The position numbers were made by a program, and so were the translations under genes. 39,685 nt of DNA from an uncultured Bacteroidales bacterium. GTDB lineage: Bacteria; Bacteroidota; Bacteroidia; Bacteroidales; UBA4417. The notes beneath the pieces were generated by a model. That model saw only the letters and a list, made by a program, of their open reading frames with translations. It searched no databases and had not been told where the DNA came from. The first letter of the stretch is position 1; every line of letters starts with the position of its first letter. Shown here piece by piece: positions 17,009-25,523 of the stretch. The stretch spans positions 1 through 39,685 of the forward strand of contig CAIXAQ010000601.1 of the NCBI GenBank assembly GCA_903917425.1, in the 5' to 3' direction.

Positions 17009-18040
17009 ATGGGAAGTAAAAAAATACTGGTTACCGGGGGCACAGGTTTCATTGGGTCGCATACCGTTGTGGAACTTCAACAGCATGGGTACGATGTCGT
17101 AATAGTTGATAACCTCTCAAATTCAACCATTGAAGTTTTGGATAATATTGCAAAAATATCGGGAGTCATGCCTGCTTTTGAGCAATTTGATCTTGCCGAT
17201 GCAAAACTTACCAATGATTTTTTACAACGTCATTCCGATATTGACGGCATTATTCATTTCGCGGCGTTTAAAGCTGTCGGCGAATCGATGAGCAAACCCT
17301 TGCATTATTACCGCAACAATGTACAATCGCTTATCAACCTGCTGGAAGGCATGAAAAATAACGAAATTACCAATCTTGTATTTTCATCTTCCTGCACCGT
17401 ATACGGTCAGCCCGACGAGTTGCCGGTTACCGAAAAAGCTCCTATAAAACCCGCCTGGTCGCCATATGGAAATACAAAACAAATGTGCGAGGATATTCTG
17501 AAGTTTACCACTCTGGCACATCCCATCCATGCCATCGCACTCAGGTATTTTAACCCCATCGGAGCCCACCACACCTCATTAATCGGAGAACTGCCTTTGG
17601 GAGTGCCGAATAATCTTGTGCCTTTTATTACTCAGACTGCCATTGGCCAGCGCGCCTGCCTCAGTGTGTTTGGCGACGATTACAGCACTCCCGACGGAAC
17701 TGCAGTGCGCGATTATATTCATGTGGTTGATATTGCCAAAGCTCACGTAGTGGCAGTGGAACGCATGCTTAACGGCAAATGCAAACTCGATCTCGAAATA
17801 TTCAACCTCGGCACCGGTATAGGATATTCGGTTATGGATGTTATAAATTCGTTCGAGAAAGTAAGCGGCGAGAAACTCAACTATAAAATTGTACCGCGCC
17901 GGCCGGGAGATGTCGAAATGGTGTGGGCCGATACCCGTTTTGCCAACGAAGAATTAGGCTGGAAAGCCGAAAAAAATGTGGACGAAATGATGCTTTCATC
18001 CTGGAACTGGGAAAAAGCACTTGCAGCTAAACAAAAATAA
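17009..18040 (+). CDS. galE: UDP-glucose 4-epimerase
   Basis: This 343-residue short-chain dehydrogenase/reductase family protein matches the usual GalE length (about 338-345). The NAD-binding motif GGTGFIGSHT is at residues 10-19. The catalytic residues are Y153 and K157 in SPYGNTK, with the conserved SSSCTVYG before them. Further GalE signatures are ALRYFNPIGAHHTSLIGE and DGTAVRDYIHVVDIAKAH. It interconverts UDP-glucose and UDP-galactose (possibly also the N-acetyl forms) in the cytoplasm, supplying donors to the glycosyltransferases downstream. The ATG at 17009 leads directly into the Rossmann strand (SKKILVTGG), which supports the start. Confidence 0.95.
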   Translation: MGSKKILVTGGTGFIGSHTVVELQQHGYDVVIVDNLSNSTIEVLDNIAKISGVMPAFEQFDLADAKLTNDFLQRHSDIDGIIHFAAFKAVGESMSKPLHYYRNNVQSLINLLEGMKNNEITNLVFSSSCTVYGQPDELPVTEKAPIKPAWSPYGNTKQMCEDILKFTTLAHPIHAIALRYFNPIGAHHTSLIGELPLGVPNNLVPFITQTAIGQRACLSVFGDDYSTPDGTAVRDYIHVVDIAKAHVVAVERMLNGKCKLDLEIFNLGTGIGYSVMDVINSFEKVSGEKLNYKIVPRRPGDVEMVWADTRFANEELGWKAEKNVDEMMLSSWNWEKALAAKQK

Positions 18041-18155
18041 CTTTATCATATAAACTTATAGCTTCCTCCCCGGGCTGGCGAATGAAACATTGAGACTAAT
18101 TTTTTCGATAAACAAATTAAAATCAGCACTATAAAAACAATAAATTAAAATCAGT

Positions 18156-19208
18156 ATGAAAAAAATACTTGTTACCGGTGGAGCCGGGTTTATAGGATCG
18201 CACCTTGTACGATTGCTCGTTAAAAAATATCCTGATACACTGTTTGTCAATCTCGACAACCTCACCTATGCCGGAAATCTGGCAAATCTTACCGACATTT
18301 CATCAGAGCCGAATTACGAATTTGTTAAGGGCGATATAGTTGACGAGGATTTCATTATGGCAACATTCGATGCATACCGCTTCGAGGGGGTAATACACCT
18401 GGCCGCCGAATCGCATGTGGATCGATCCATTGCCAGCCCGAAGGAATTTATCATGACCAACATTGTTGGCACGGTAAACTTACTCAACGCTGCCCGTTTC
18501 TATTGGAAAGACAATTTTGAAGGAAAGCGGTTTTATCATGTTTCAACGGATGAAGTATATGGTTCGCTTGGCGATGAAGGCAAATTTCTCGAAACCACTC
18601 CTTACGACCCCCGCAGTCCTTATTCAGCTTCCAAGGCCAGTAGCGACCACCTTGTGAGAGCTTATCATCACACATACGGTTTGCCTGTCGTTATTTCCAA
18701 TTGTTCGAACAACTACGGGCCAAACCAGTTTCCAGAAAAACTCATACCATTGATCCTTAATAATATACGACACAACAAACCGCTTCCGGTTTACGGCCAG
18801 GGAACCAATATCCGCGACTGGCTGTATGTTGTTGATCATGCCAAAGCTATTGACCTGATTTACCAAAAAGGTATAAATGGTGAAACCTACAACATTGGAG
18901 GCAACAACGAGCGCCAGAATATCGATATCGTAAAAACCCTATGCCGGATCATGGATCGCCAGCTGGGCCGCCCCGAAGGCGATAGCGAAAAACTGATTAC
19001 TTACGTGAAAGACCGCGCCGGTCACGATTTACGTTATGCCATTGATGCAACCAAAATTTACGAACAACTCGGGTGGCAACCGGAAGTACAGTTTAACGAT
19101 GGCTTTGAGAAAACAGTGGCCTGGTACCTCGAGAATCAACAATGGCTCGACGAAGTTACCTCGGGCAACTATTTAAAATACTACGATAAAATGTACCGCG
19201 AGAGGTAA
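18156..19208 (+). CDS. rmlB: dTDP-glucose 4,6-dehydratase
   Basis: This 350-residue protein shows all RmlB signatures: GGAGFIGSHL at residues 8-17, HLAAESHVDRSI, the catalytic STDEVYG with D132 and E133, Y156 and K160 in YSASKASSDH, NNYGPNQFPEKLIPL and GQGTNIRDWLYVVDH. It converts dTDP-glucose into dTDP-4-keto-6-deoxyglucose, the precursor of rhamnose and other deoxysugars. The remaining rml genes (rmlA, rmlC, rmlD) are not in the window, so the final sugar cannot be inferred here. It follows galE by 115 bp on the same strand. A MITE-like element lies directly downstream. Confidence 0.95.
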   Translation: MKKILVTGGAGFIGSHLVRLLVKKYPDTLFVNLDNLTYAGNLANLTDISSEPNYEFVKGDIVDEDFIMATFDAYRFEGVIHLAAESHVDRSIASPKEFIMTNIVGTVNLLNAARFYWKDNFEGKRFYHVSTDEVYGSLGDEGKFLETTPYDPRSPYSASKASSDHLVRAYHHTYGLPVVISNCSNNYGPNQFPEKLIPLILNNIRHNKPLPVYGQGTNIRDWLYVVDHAKAIDLIYQKGINGETYNIGGNNERQNIDIVKTLCRIMDRQLGRPEGDSEKLITYVKDRAGHDLRYAIDATKIYEQLGWQPEVQFNDGFEKTVAWYLENQQWLDEVTSGNYLKYYDKMYRER

Positions 19209-19254
19209 ACACTGTTGTGCACACCTTCCACTGAATACGTTTGTTTAGGCATTA

Positions 19255-19454
19255 AAATAATGATACCTAATCAGTCTGATCAAAATGCATTTTTGCCACA
19301 GATTACAAGGATTACACAGATTTTAAACTGCCTTTAGCAGTTTTTCAATTAATTTCAATTAAAACTGATGAATAATTTTTTGTGAAATCTGTGAAATCTG
19401 TGGCATATTTTTGTTTTTCATTACTTTAGACAAACTGATTAGCTACAAATAATG
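19255..19454. mobile_element. MITE-like palindromic element flanked by an 8-bp direct repeat
   Basis: The ends CTAATCAGTCTG (19267-19278) and CAAACTGATTAG (19431-19442) are inverted repeats matching at 11 of 12 positions. Inside them, TGCCACAGATT at 19294 pairs with AATCTGTGGCA ending at 19405, within longer imperfect arms built of CACAGATT-type units. A smaller hairpin lies in the centre (AAACTGC at 19325, GCAGTTT ending 19343). The direct repeat AAATAATG occurs at 19255-19262 and at 19447-19454, each four bases outside the inverted ends, as a target duplication would. There is no coding capacity. This fits a small non-autonomous element; the family is not identified and no transposase is present in the window. 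Confidence 0.6.
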
Positions 19455-19486
19455 TTCGTCCAGGCAACAATAAATAAACTTTCACC

Positions 19487-20401
19487 ATGGAGAAACCGTT
19501 AGTTTCAATTATCACGATAAGTTACGATCATCCGGAAGTTACTTGTGCATTGCTCGGATCATTGCGTCATATAACATACCCGAATATCGAAATCATTGTG
19601 GTCGACAATGCTTCGCCAAAGGATGACCCTGCCATTATTTTCCAAACGTACCCGGAAATCGTTTTTATCCAAAGTAAAGAAAACTTAGGTTTTGCAGGTG
19701 GAAATAACGTCGGCATACGCAGTGCAAAAGGCAAATATATCCTGTTGCTGAATAACGATACCGAGGTTGAACCCGGATTTTTGGAACCTTTGGTCGAAAA
19801 ACTTGAAAGTAACAGTAAAATCGGGGCTGTAAGTCCAAAAATAAAATTTTTCTTCCAGCCGGATACCATACAGTTTTCGGGACAAGCACCAATGAATCCA
19901 TATACCATGCGAAGTCATGGGTATGGTTATGGAATCGTAGACTCAGGGCAGTTTGAGGTCGATGCAAAAACCAATTTTGTGCACGGTGCCGCGATGATGA
20001 TACCCCTGGAAGTGGTAAAAAAAGTAGGCTTGATGGCCGAAATATACTTCCTGTATTACGAAGAACTCGATTGGGGAGCGCGCATCCGTGCAGCAGGATA
20101 CGAATTATGGTATGTTCATAACTCAACAGTCATGCATAAAGAATCAATTTCGACCGGACGACTTACGCCTTTTAAAACGTATTATATGAATCGCGCCCGT
20201 ATTTTATACCTGCGCCGCAACGTAAAAGGAATCCAGTTTCTAGTCGCATTTCTTTACCAGACTTTTGTTTCGATACCTAAAAATGCTGCCACATTTGCAA
20301 TTAAAAAACAAAGAGGCCATTTTTTCGCTTACATCAAAGCTATACTATGGAATGTTAAACATTTGTTCATCAATGACATACATAATAACCCTTCGTTGTA
20401 A
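19487..20401 (+). CDS. Family 2 glycosyltransferase (rhamnosyltransferase-like)
   Basis: This 304-residue protein is a cytoplasmic GT-A enzyme. The N-terminal domain begins VSIITISYDHPE, followed by IIVVDNASPKD, ENLGFAGGNNVGIRSAKG and the metal-binding LLLNNDTEVEP near residue 90. Then come the acceptor-side motif FVHGAAMMIP and YEELDWGARIRAAGY. This pattern is typical of WbbL/RfbN-like enzymes that add rhamnose or related sugars to lipid-linked oligosaccharides, but donor and linkage cannot be read from the sequence. It opens a run of same-strand sugar genes to 26711 with short gaps. The ATG at 19487 is in Kozak-neutral AT-rich context and directly precedes the first strand. Confidence 0.9.
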   Translation: MEKPLVSIITISYDHPEVTCALLGSLRHITYPNIEIIVVDNASPKDDPAIIFQTYPEIVFIQSKENLGFAGGNNVGIRSAKGKYILLLNNDTEVEPGFLEPLVEKLESNSKIGAVSPKIKFFFQPDTIQFSGQAPMNPYTMRSHGYGYGIVDSGQFEVDAKTNFVHGAAMMIPLEVVKKVGLMAEIYFLYYEELDWGARIRAAGYELWYVHNSTVMHKESISTGRLTPFKTYYMNRARILYLRRNVKGIQFLVAFLYQTFVSIPKNAATFAIKKQRGHFFAYIKAILWNVKHLFINDIHNNPSL

Positions 20402-20428
20402 TAAAACACATCTAAACCTGAATTATAG

Positions 20429-21643
20429 ATGAACACAGCTTTTCAATCCATCTACCTGACAATACAAATTGTGACATGTGTAGCCTTATTGTTTCCTACT
20501 CTTTACATTTTTGTATTTGCTTTTGCCGGTTTGTTTTACAAGCAACCCCGCTATTCTCAAAATCCGAAACTGCGAAAAATTGCTGTCCTGATACCCGGCT
20601 ACAAGGAGGATGATGTAATTCTTGAAGTTGCAAATGAAGCCCTGATCCAGGATTATCCCCACGAAAAATACGATGTGGTAATTATTGCCGATTCATTCCT
20701 CCCCGAGACAATCGCCAGATTAAAGCAACTCCCGATAATAGTAATTGAAGTTAAGTTCGATAAAAGCACAAAGTCGAAAGCCCTGAACAAGGCCATGGAG
20801 CAACTTACTGATAAGTATGACATTGCAGTTGTTCTCGATGCCGACAATGTGATGGCTGCCGATTTCCTGACCAAAATCAATGCCACTTTTGAAGGAAAAT
20901 ATATGGCTGTCCAGGGACACCGGGCAGCAAAAAACATGGATACGGCTTTAGCCATTTTAGATGCCGCAAGCGAAGAGATTAACAACCATATTTTTCGCAA
21001 AGGCCATAGGGTGCTTGGTCTTTCATCGGCCATAATAGGTTCGGGCATGGCTTTCAACTACGATTTCTTCAAAACTATGATGTCATCGGTAACAGCCATT
21101 GGCGGTTTCGATAAGGAAATAGAGCTCAAAATGCTGAAAGGCAGGCATAAAATCGAATATTTGCACGACGCCCTGGTTTACGACGAAAAAGTTCAGAAAG
21201 CCGAAGTATTCAGCAACCAGCGGCGGCGCTGGCTTTCCGCACAATTGCATTACTTCCGCCAGGATATAGGCTCATCCGTTAAAGCACTCATTACCAAAGG
21301 AAATATCGATTATTTCGATAAAGCCATACAGTTTATACAACCTCCACGGATTTTACTCTTGGGAGCCGTATTGGCAATAAGTGCCCTGTTTGTGATTACC
21401 AACTATATTTTCGGGGTTTCAATCTGGTATAACCTGATGTGGCTCAAGCTTGCAGGCTTGTGTGTATTTGCCTTCCTGTTCTCGGTGCCACTATCGTTTT
21501 ACAATATGGCAACGCTAAAAGCAATGCTCAGCCTGCCCAAAGGAATGTTGCTTATGCTCGGCTCTCTGTTAAAGATTAAAGGAGCTAACAAGCAATTTAT
21601 CCATACCAAACACAGCGCGGTAAAAACCCCGCCTAAACAATAA
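20429..21643 (+). CDS. Membrane family 2 glycosyltransferase with QRRRW motif (processive type)
   Basis: This 404-residue protein has one N-terminal membrane helix (about 6-34), a cytosolic GT-A domain and about three C-terminal membrane helices (about 300-370). The catalytic motifs resemble cellulose and hyaluronan synthases: VLIPGYKEDD, VVLDADN (the DxD equivalent), GGFDKEIELKML and QRRRW near residue 268. Such enzymes often polymerise and extrude a chain, though many GT2 proteins with this topology add single sugars. It follows the preceding glycosyltransferase by 27 bp and precedes a GT4 gene. Whether it makes a separate homopolymer or acts on the lipid-linked unit is open. Confidence 0.88.
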   Translation: MNTAFQSIYLTIQIVTCVALLFPTLYIFVFAFAGLFYKQPRYSQNPKLRKIAVLIPGYKEDDVILEVANEALIQDYPHEKYDVVIIADSFLPETIARLKQLPIIVIEVKFDKSTKSKALNKAMEQLTDKYDIAVVLDADNVMAADFLTKINATFEGKYMAVQGHRAAKNMDTALAILDAASEEINNHIFRKGHRVLGLSSAIIGSGMAFNYDFFKTMMSSVTAIGGFDKEIELKMLKGRHKIEYLHDALVYDEKVQKAEVFSNQRRRWLSAQLHYFRQDIGSSVKALITKGNIDYFDKAIQFIQPPRILLLGAVLAISALFVITNYIFGVSIWYNLMWLKLAGLCVFAFLFSVPLSFYNMATLKAMLSLPKGMLLMLGSLLKIKGANKQFIHTKHSAVKTPPKQ

Positions 21644-21672
21644 TCACCTGATTGAATTTTAATCATTGTTTT

Positions 21673-22824
21673 ATGAAAATTGGGATAGAAGGACAAAGGC
21701 TTTTCCGCAAGAAAAAACATGGTATGGATATGGTGGCTCTTGAGCTGATCCGGTACCTGCAGGAAATTGACCATGAAAACGAATATATTGTTTTTATCGC
21801 TCCTGACGAAGATGATTCGGTTTTAAAGGAAACTGCCAATTTCAAAATTGTGAAATTAGACGGTGGATCGTATCCTGTCTGGGAGCAGTTTGCCTTGCCC
21901 AAGGCTGCCCGCGAAGCCGGTTGCCAGATATTGCATTGCACAAGCAATACAGCTCCAGTAAATTGCAAAATCCCTTTGGTAGTTACATTGCACGATATAA
22001 TTTACATGGAAAGCAGCTATGCCAAAATACTCGCCGGTAGTGCAACCCCTTACCAGAAATTCGGGAATGTTTACCGCAAAATGGTTGTGCCCAAAATTGT
22101 AAAGAAAAGCCAAAAAATAATTACGGTCTCCCATTTCGAGAAAAACCGTATCGGGGAATTCTTTGGAATGAAAGGCGACAAACGATTAACCGCTGTTTAT
22201 AATGGTGTAAGTGAGCACTTTAAACCGGTAACTGATAAAGCTGAACTGAAACGGGTTAAAGAGAAATACCACCTGCCGGACAAGTATTTTTTCTTTCTTG
22301 GCAACACAGATCCGAAGAAAAACACAAAAGGCACATTGAAGGCGTTCTCCGATTTTATAAAACGCAGCGGAAGCGAACACAAGTTGGTAATGCTCGATTA
22401 CGATCGAACCGAACTGGATAAACTGCTGGAAGAAATTGGCGACAAAGGTTTGATAAACCGCATTGTGCTAACCGGCTACGTGGTAAATACCGATTTGCCT
22501 TCCATTTATTGCCAGAGCGATGTGTTTCTGTATCCTTCACTACGCGAAAGTTTTGGCATTCCCATGCTCGAAGCCATGGCATGCGGCGTGCCGGTTATCA
22601 CTTCCAACACATCGTCGATGCCTGAAGTAGCTGGTACAGCGGCGTTTATAATTGACCCTTTCAAGCCCGAAGAAATTACCGAAGCTATCCTAAAGATACT
22701 TGGCGACAAAGCTTTAAGGGACGATCTGATTAAAAAAGGATTTGAGCAGGCGGCCAAATTCTCGTGGAGAGCTATGGCACAAAGCGTACTCGCGATTTAC
22801 CGTGAAATTGGGGCAGGCAAATAA
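21673..22824 (+). CDS. Family 4 glycosyltransferase
   Basis: This GT-B glycosyltransferase has 383 residues from the ATG at 21673. That start is preferred over the in-frame ATG at 21652 because MKIGIEGQRLF begins the first Rossmann strand and the seven extra residues (MNFNHCF) match nothing. It has HCTSNTAPVNC, IITVSHFEKNRI, YNGVSEHFKP and FFLGNTDPKKN, and the donor-site YPSLRESFGIPMLEAMACG with the EX7E pattern of this family. It is a retaining transferase using a nucleotide sugar; the substrate is unknown. GT4 enzymes of this kind are often mannosyl- or rhamnosyltransferases in repeat-unit assembly. Confidence 0.9.
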   Translation: MKIGIEGQRLFRKKKHGMDMVALELIRYLQEIDHENEYIVFIAPDEDDSVLKETANFKIVKLDGGSYPVWEQFALPKAAREAGCQILHCTSNTAPVNCKIPLVVTLHDIIYMESSYAKILAGSATPYQKFGNVYRKMVVPKIVKKSQKIITVSHFEKNRIGEFFGMKGDKRLTAVYNGVSEHFKPVTDKAELKRVKEKYHLPDKYFFFLGNTDPKKNTKGTLKAFSDFIKRSGSEHKLVMLDYDRTELDKLLEEIGDKGLINRIVLTGYVVNTDLPSIYCQSDVFLYPSLRESFGIPMLEAMACGVPVITSNTSSMPEVAGTAAFIIDPFKPEEITEAILKILGDKALRDDLIKKGFEQAAKFSWRAMAQSVLAIYREIGAGK

Positions 22825-22848
22825 TAATCATGTTAAAATCAGATTGAT

Positions 22849-24051
22849 ATGATACAAAACCGCGACATCATCGTTATCGGCATACAGCCCTGGGATATAG
22901 AAATAGGCAGCAACTGCAAAAATATTGCCATGGAATTCGCCAGGCACAACCGCGTACTGTACGTAAACACCCCGCTCGACAGGATGAGCATGTACAAGGA
23001 GAAAAACACTGCCAAAATCCAGCACAGAATAAAAGTCCGGAAAGGCCTTGTGCCCGACCTGGTTGAACTTGAACCTAATTTATGGAACCTGAACCCGCTT
23101 GGAATTGTAGAATCCATCAACTGGATAAAATCGCCCCGGATATATGATTTACTGAACAAACGAAATAACCGCATTTTTGCAAAAGCCATTCTGAAGGCAA
23201 TAAATACCCTGGGCTTTAAAGATTATATTTTATTCAACGACAGTTCAATGTTCCAGGGATTTTACATGAAAGAGTATTTGAAACCTGCAACCTATGTGTA
23301 TTATATGCGCGATTTCCTCACGAAAAACCCTTACTGGCGCAAACAAGGTGTTCGGCTCGAACCACAATTGATCCGTAAAGCCGATGTAGTTGTTAATAAC
23401 TCTACGCTTTATACTAATTACGGCTTACAGTTCAACAAACACAGCTATATGGTGGGGCAGGGGTGCGATGTTTCGCTTTTCAACGATATAGACAGGGAAA
23501 TTGTTGCCGCTGCGGATTTAGGTGCTATCCCCTACCCTATTATTGGTTATGTCGGGTTTTTATCATCACGAAGACTTGATGTTCAGCTTATTGCGCATAT
23601 TGCCAGGCAACGTCCGGCATGGAGTATAGTGTTGGTAGGGCCTGAAGATGAGGTTTTTAAAGCCTCCGACCTTCATAGTATTCCGAACGTTCATTTCTTA
23701 GGTTCCCGCGATTCTTCGGTGCTTCCCGACTATATCAAAGGCTTTGATATCTGCATGAATCCTCAGGTTGTTAATGATGCAACTATCGGAAATTATCCCC
23801 GTAAAATTGACGAATACCTCGCCATGGGAAAACCTACCATCGCAACTACTACCGAGGCAATGGAGTATTTCAGGAAATACACATACCTGGGCGCTACTCA
23901 TGAGGATTATATTAACCTGATAGAAAAGGCTTTAAGCGAGAACAGTCCTGAAAAACAACAGGAACGCCGAAAATTTGCGCTGAGCCATACATGGGAAAAC
24001 AATGTAAAGGAAATTTATAAAGCAATTGAAAAAGTCTCTGCCAGCAGGTAA
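22849..24051 (+). CDS. GT-B glycosyltransferase (TuaH/GT4-like)
   Basis: This 400-residue protein begins DIIVIGIQPWDIEIGSNCKN, the start seen in TuaH-like glycosyltransferases of polysaccharide loci. The second half has the donor-binding Rossmann part with IGYVGFLSSRR, WSIVLVGPEDEVF, NVHFLGSRDSSVLPDYIKG and IDEYLAMGKPTIATTTEAM. The usual EX7E pattern is not obvious, since the region reads NPQVVNDATIGNYPRKIDEYLAMGKP, so it is a divergent member. It sits 24 bp after the GT4 gene and 20 bp before the acyltransferase gene, in one apparent operon. The sugar donor and acceptor are unknown. Confidence 0.85.
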   Translation: MIQNRDIIVIGIQPWDIEIGSNCKNIAMEFARHNRVLYVNTPLDRMSMYKEKNTAKIQHRIKVRKGLVPDLVELEPNLWNLNPLGIVESINWIKSPRIYDLLNKRNNRIFAKAILKAINTLGFKDYILFNDSSMFQGFYMKEYLKPATYVYYMRDFLTKNPYWRKQGVRLEPQLIRKADVVVNNSTLYTNYGLQFNKHSYMVGQGCDVSLFNDIDREIVAAADLGAIPYPIIGYVGFLSSRRLDVQLIAHIARQRPAWSIVLVGPEDEVFKASDLHSIPNVHFLGSRDSSVLPDYIKGFDICMNPQVVNDATIGNYPRKIDEYLAMGKPTIATTTEAMEYFRKYTYLGATHEDYINLIEKALSENSPEKQQERRKFALSHTWENNVKEIYKAIEKVSASR

Positions 24052-24071
24052 TTTTTTAAAGAACCAATAAA

Positions 24072-24692
24072 ATGGGAATAGTCCAGAAAATAAAATCCAA
24101 TCCAAAAATCAAAGAGTTTGTTCTTTGGACGATAGCACCCAAGCGAAACCCCCGGCCTCGCCTTTGGGTTCGTTGGTTTTTGAATCCTTTTGTGCATAAA
24201 AAAGGGAAAGGGGCCACCATACGCTGCCGTTCGCGTATTGATGTATTTCCCTGGAATCGCTTTGAAATCGGGAACTTAACAACCATTGAAGACTTCTGTA
24301 CGATTAACAATGGTTCCGGGAATGTACTGCTTGGCAACCGCGTCAGGGTAGGTATAGGTTCTGTCATTATTGGACCGGTTACCATGGGCAACGGTGCCGG
24401 GCTGGGACAGCATGTTTTTGTAAGTGGTTTTAACCATGGCTATAAGGATGGCACTAAAAACTCAAGCGTTCAACCACTTGATATTAAGCCTGTTGTTATT
24501 GAAGATGAGGTACATATTGGTGCCAATTCGGTTGTAACGGCAGGTGTTACCATCGGTCAGCGCTCGCAGATTGGTGCAGGAAGCGTAGTTACCAAAAGCA
24601 TTCCGCCATTTTCGATAGCCGTCGGTAACCCTTGCAGGGTAATTAAGCGGCTCAATCAGGCAACAGGAATATGGGAACGTGTTTCACCTTAA
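24072..24692 (+). CDS. Hexapeptide-repeat acyltransferase (left-handed beta helix)
   Basis: This 206-residue protein has the isoleucine-patch repeats of LbH acyltransferases: repeat-like segments start near residue 55 (IGNLTTIEDFCTINN) and run through IGIGSVIIGPVTMGNGAGLG. A loop around GFNHGYKDG carries the likely catalytic His, and EDEVHIGANSVVTAGVTIG, IGAGSVVTKSIPPFSIAVG and NPCRVIKR follow. The C terminus is that of WbbJ/maltose-type O-acetyltransferases. It probably transfers an acetyl group from acetyl-CoA to a sugar of the repeat unit. It lies between a glycosyltransferase and an FkbM methyltransferase gene, suggesting a block of sugar-modifying genes. Confidence 0.9.
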   Translation: MGIVQKIKSNPKIKEFVLWTIAPKRNPRPRLWVRWFLNPFVHKKGKGATIRCRSRIDVFPWNRFEIGNLTTIEDFCTINNGSGNVLLGNRVRVGIGSVIIGPVTMGNGAGLGQHVFVSGFNHGYKDGTKNSSVQPLDIKPVVIEDEVHIGANSVVTAGVTIGQRSQIGAGSVVTKSIPPFSIAVGNPCRVIKRLNQATGIWERVSP

Positions 24693-24735
24693 AATTAACT
24701 CTTTACTCCTCGTAAAATACTAAAAATCAATTGAA

Positions 24736-25506
24736 ATGAAGAAATTATTAACGTACACTCGCTATTTTTTAGATTATATGAAGCATGGCGATCTTGGTTC
24801 GGTGCTTGCTTCGGTAAAATATGTTTTAAATAAAACTTCTCATAACTCCGATAGAACCATCCGCACTTCGGCAGGAACATTTTTCTGCAGGAAGAACACC
24901 AACGATTTCCAGTTTGCAAATTATTATTACGAATGGGGAGTTAAAAAGTACTTTCTGGCTCACAAAAATGAGTACACTGTATTTATTGACGGGGGTGCCT
25001 GTGTTGGCGACTACAGTATTTTAATGGCCCGGTTGGGATTGCGCAGCATAGCCTTTGAGCCGATCCCATACAATTTCGAAGTGCTGATTAAAAACCTCGA
25101 ATTGAATAATTTGAAATCGGATGTTCTATCCTTTGCCTTAGGGTTGGGCGATAAAAACTTCGAGTCTACGTTCGTTTTCAATCCTGTAAACACAGGAGCA
25201 TCACACATAGCAGTAGACGGCGAAACCGGGAACTGCAAGGCTAACATTGTTACTTTCGATTCAATTTACCCGGCTCTTGGTCTTAAAAAGGAGGACAGGA
25301 TCCTGTTTAAACTTGATGTGGAAGGCATGGAACCTGTGGCATTGTTGGGTGCCGAAAAATTTATCCGCGAATTCCCGAACATTACCTTCGTAATGGAAGA
25401 CAAACATTCGGGCGAGGATTACATTAAAGACTCGTTGAACAGATTTGCCAGTTTTGAATATGGCGTTGTGGACGAGTTCAATATTTATGCTAAAAAACAA
25501 ATCTGA
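24736..25506 (+). CDS. FkbM-family methyltransferase
   Basis: This 256-residue protein contains an S-adenosylmethionine site typical of FkbM enzymes: VFIDGGACVGDYSILMAR (about residues 79-96), IAFEPIPYNFEVLIKNLELN, and a later LFKLDVEGMEPVALLGAEKF, the FkbM hallmark with KxDVEG. The N-terminal 70 residues have a short helical start that may contact the membrane or a partner. In polysaccharide loci FkbM proteins usually O-methylate a sugar hydroxyl; acceptor and position are unknown. It follows the acyltransferase gene by 43 bp and precedes a GT2 gene by 17 bp. Confidence 0.92.
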   Translation: MKKLLTYTRYFLDYMKHGDLGSVLASVKYVLNKTSHNSDRTIRTSAGTFFCRKNTNDFQFANYYYEWGVKKYFLAHKNEYTVFIDGGACVGDYSILMARLGLRSIAFEPIPYNFEVLIKNLELNNLKSDVLSFALGLGDKNFESTFVFNPVNTGASHIAVDGETGNCKANIVTFDSIYPALGLKKEDRILFKLDVEGMEPVALLGAEKFIREFPNITFVMEDKHSGEDYIKDSLNRFASFEYGVVDEFNIYAKKQI

Positions 25507-25523
25507 CCCTTAAAACCAGACTT

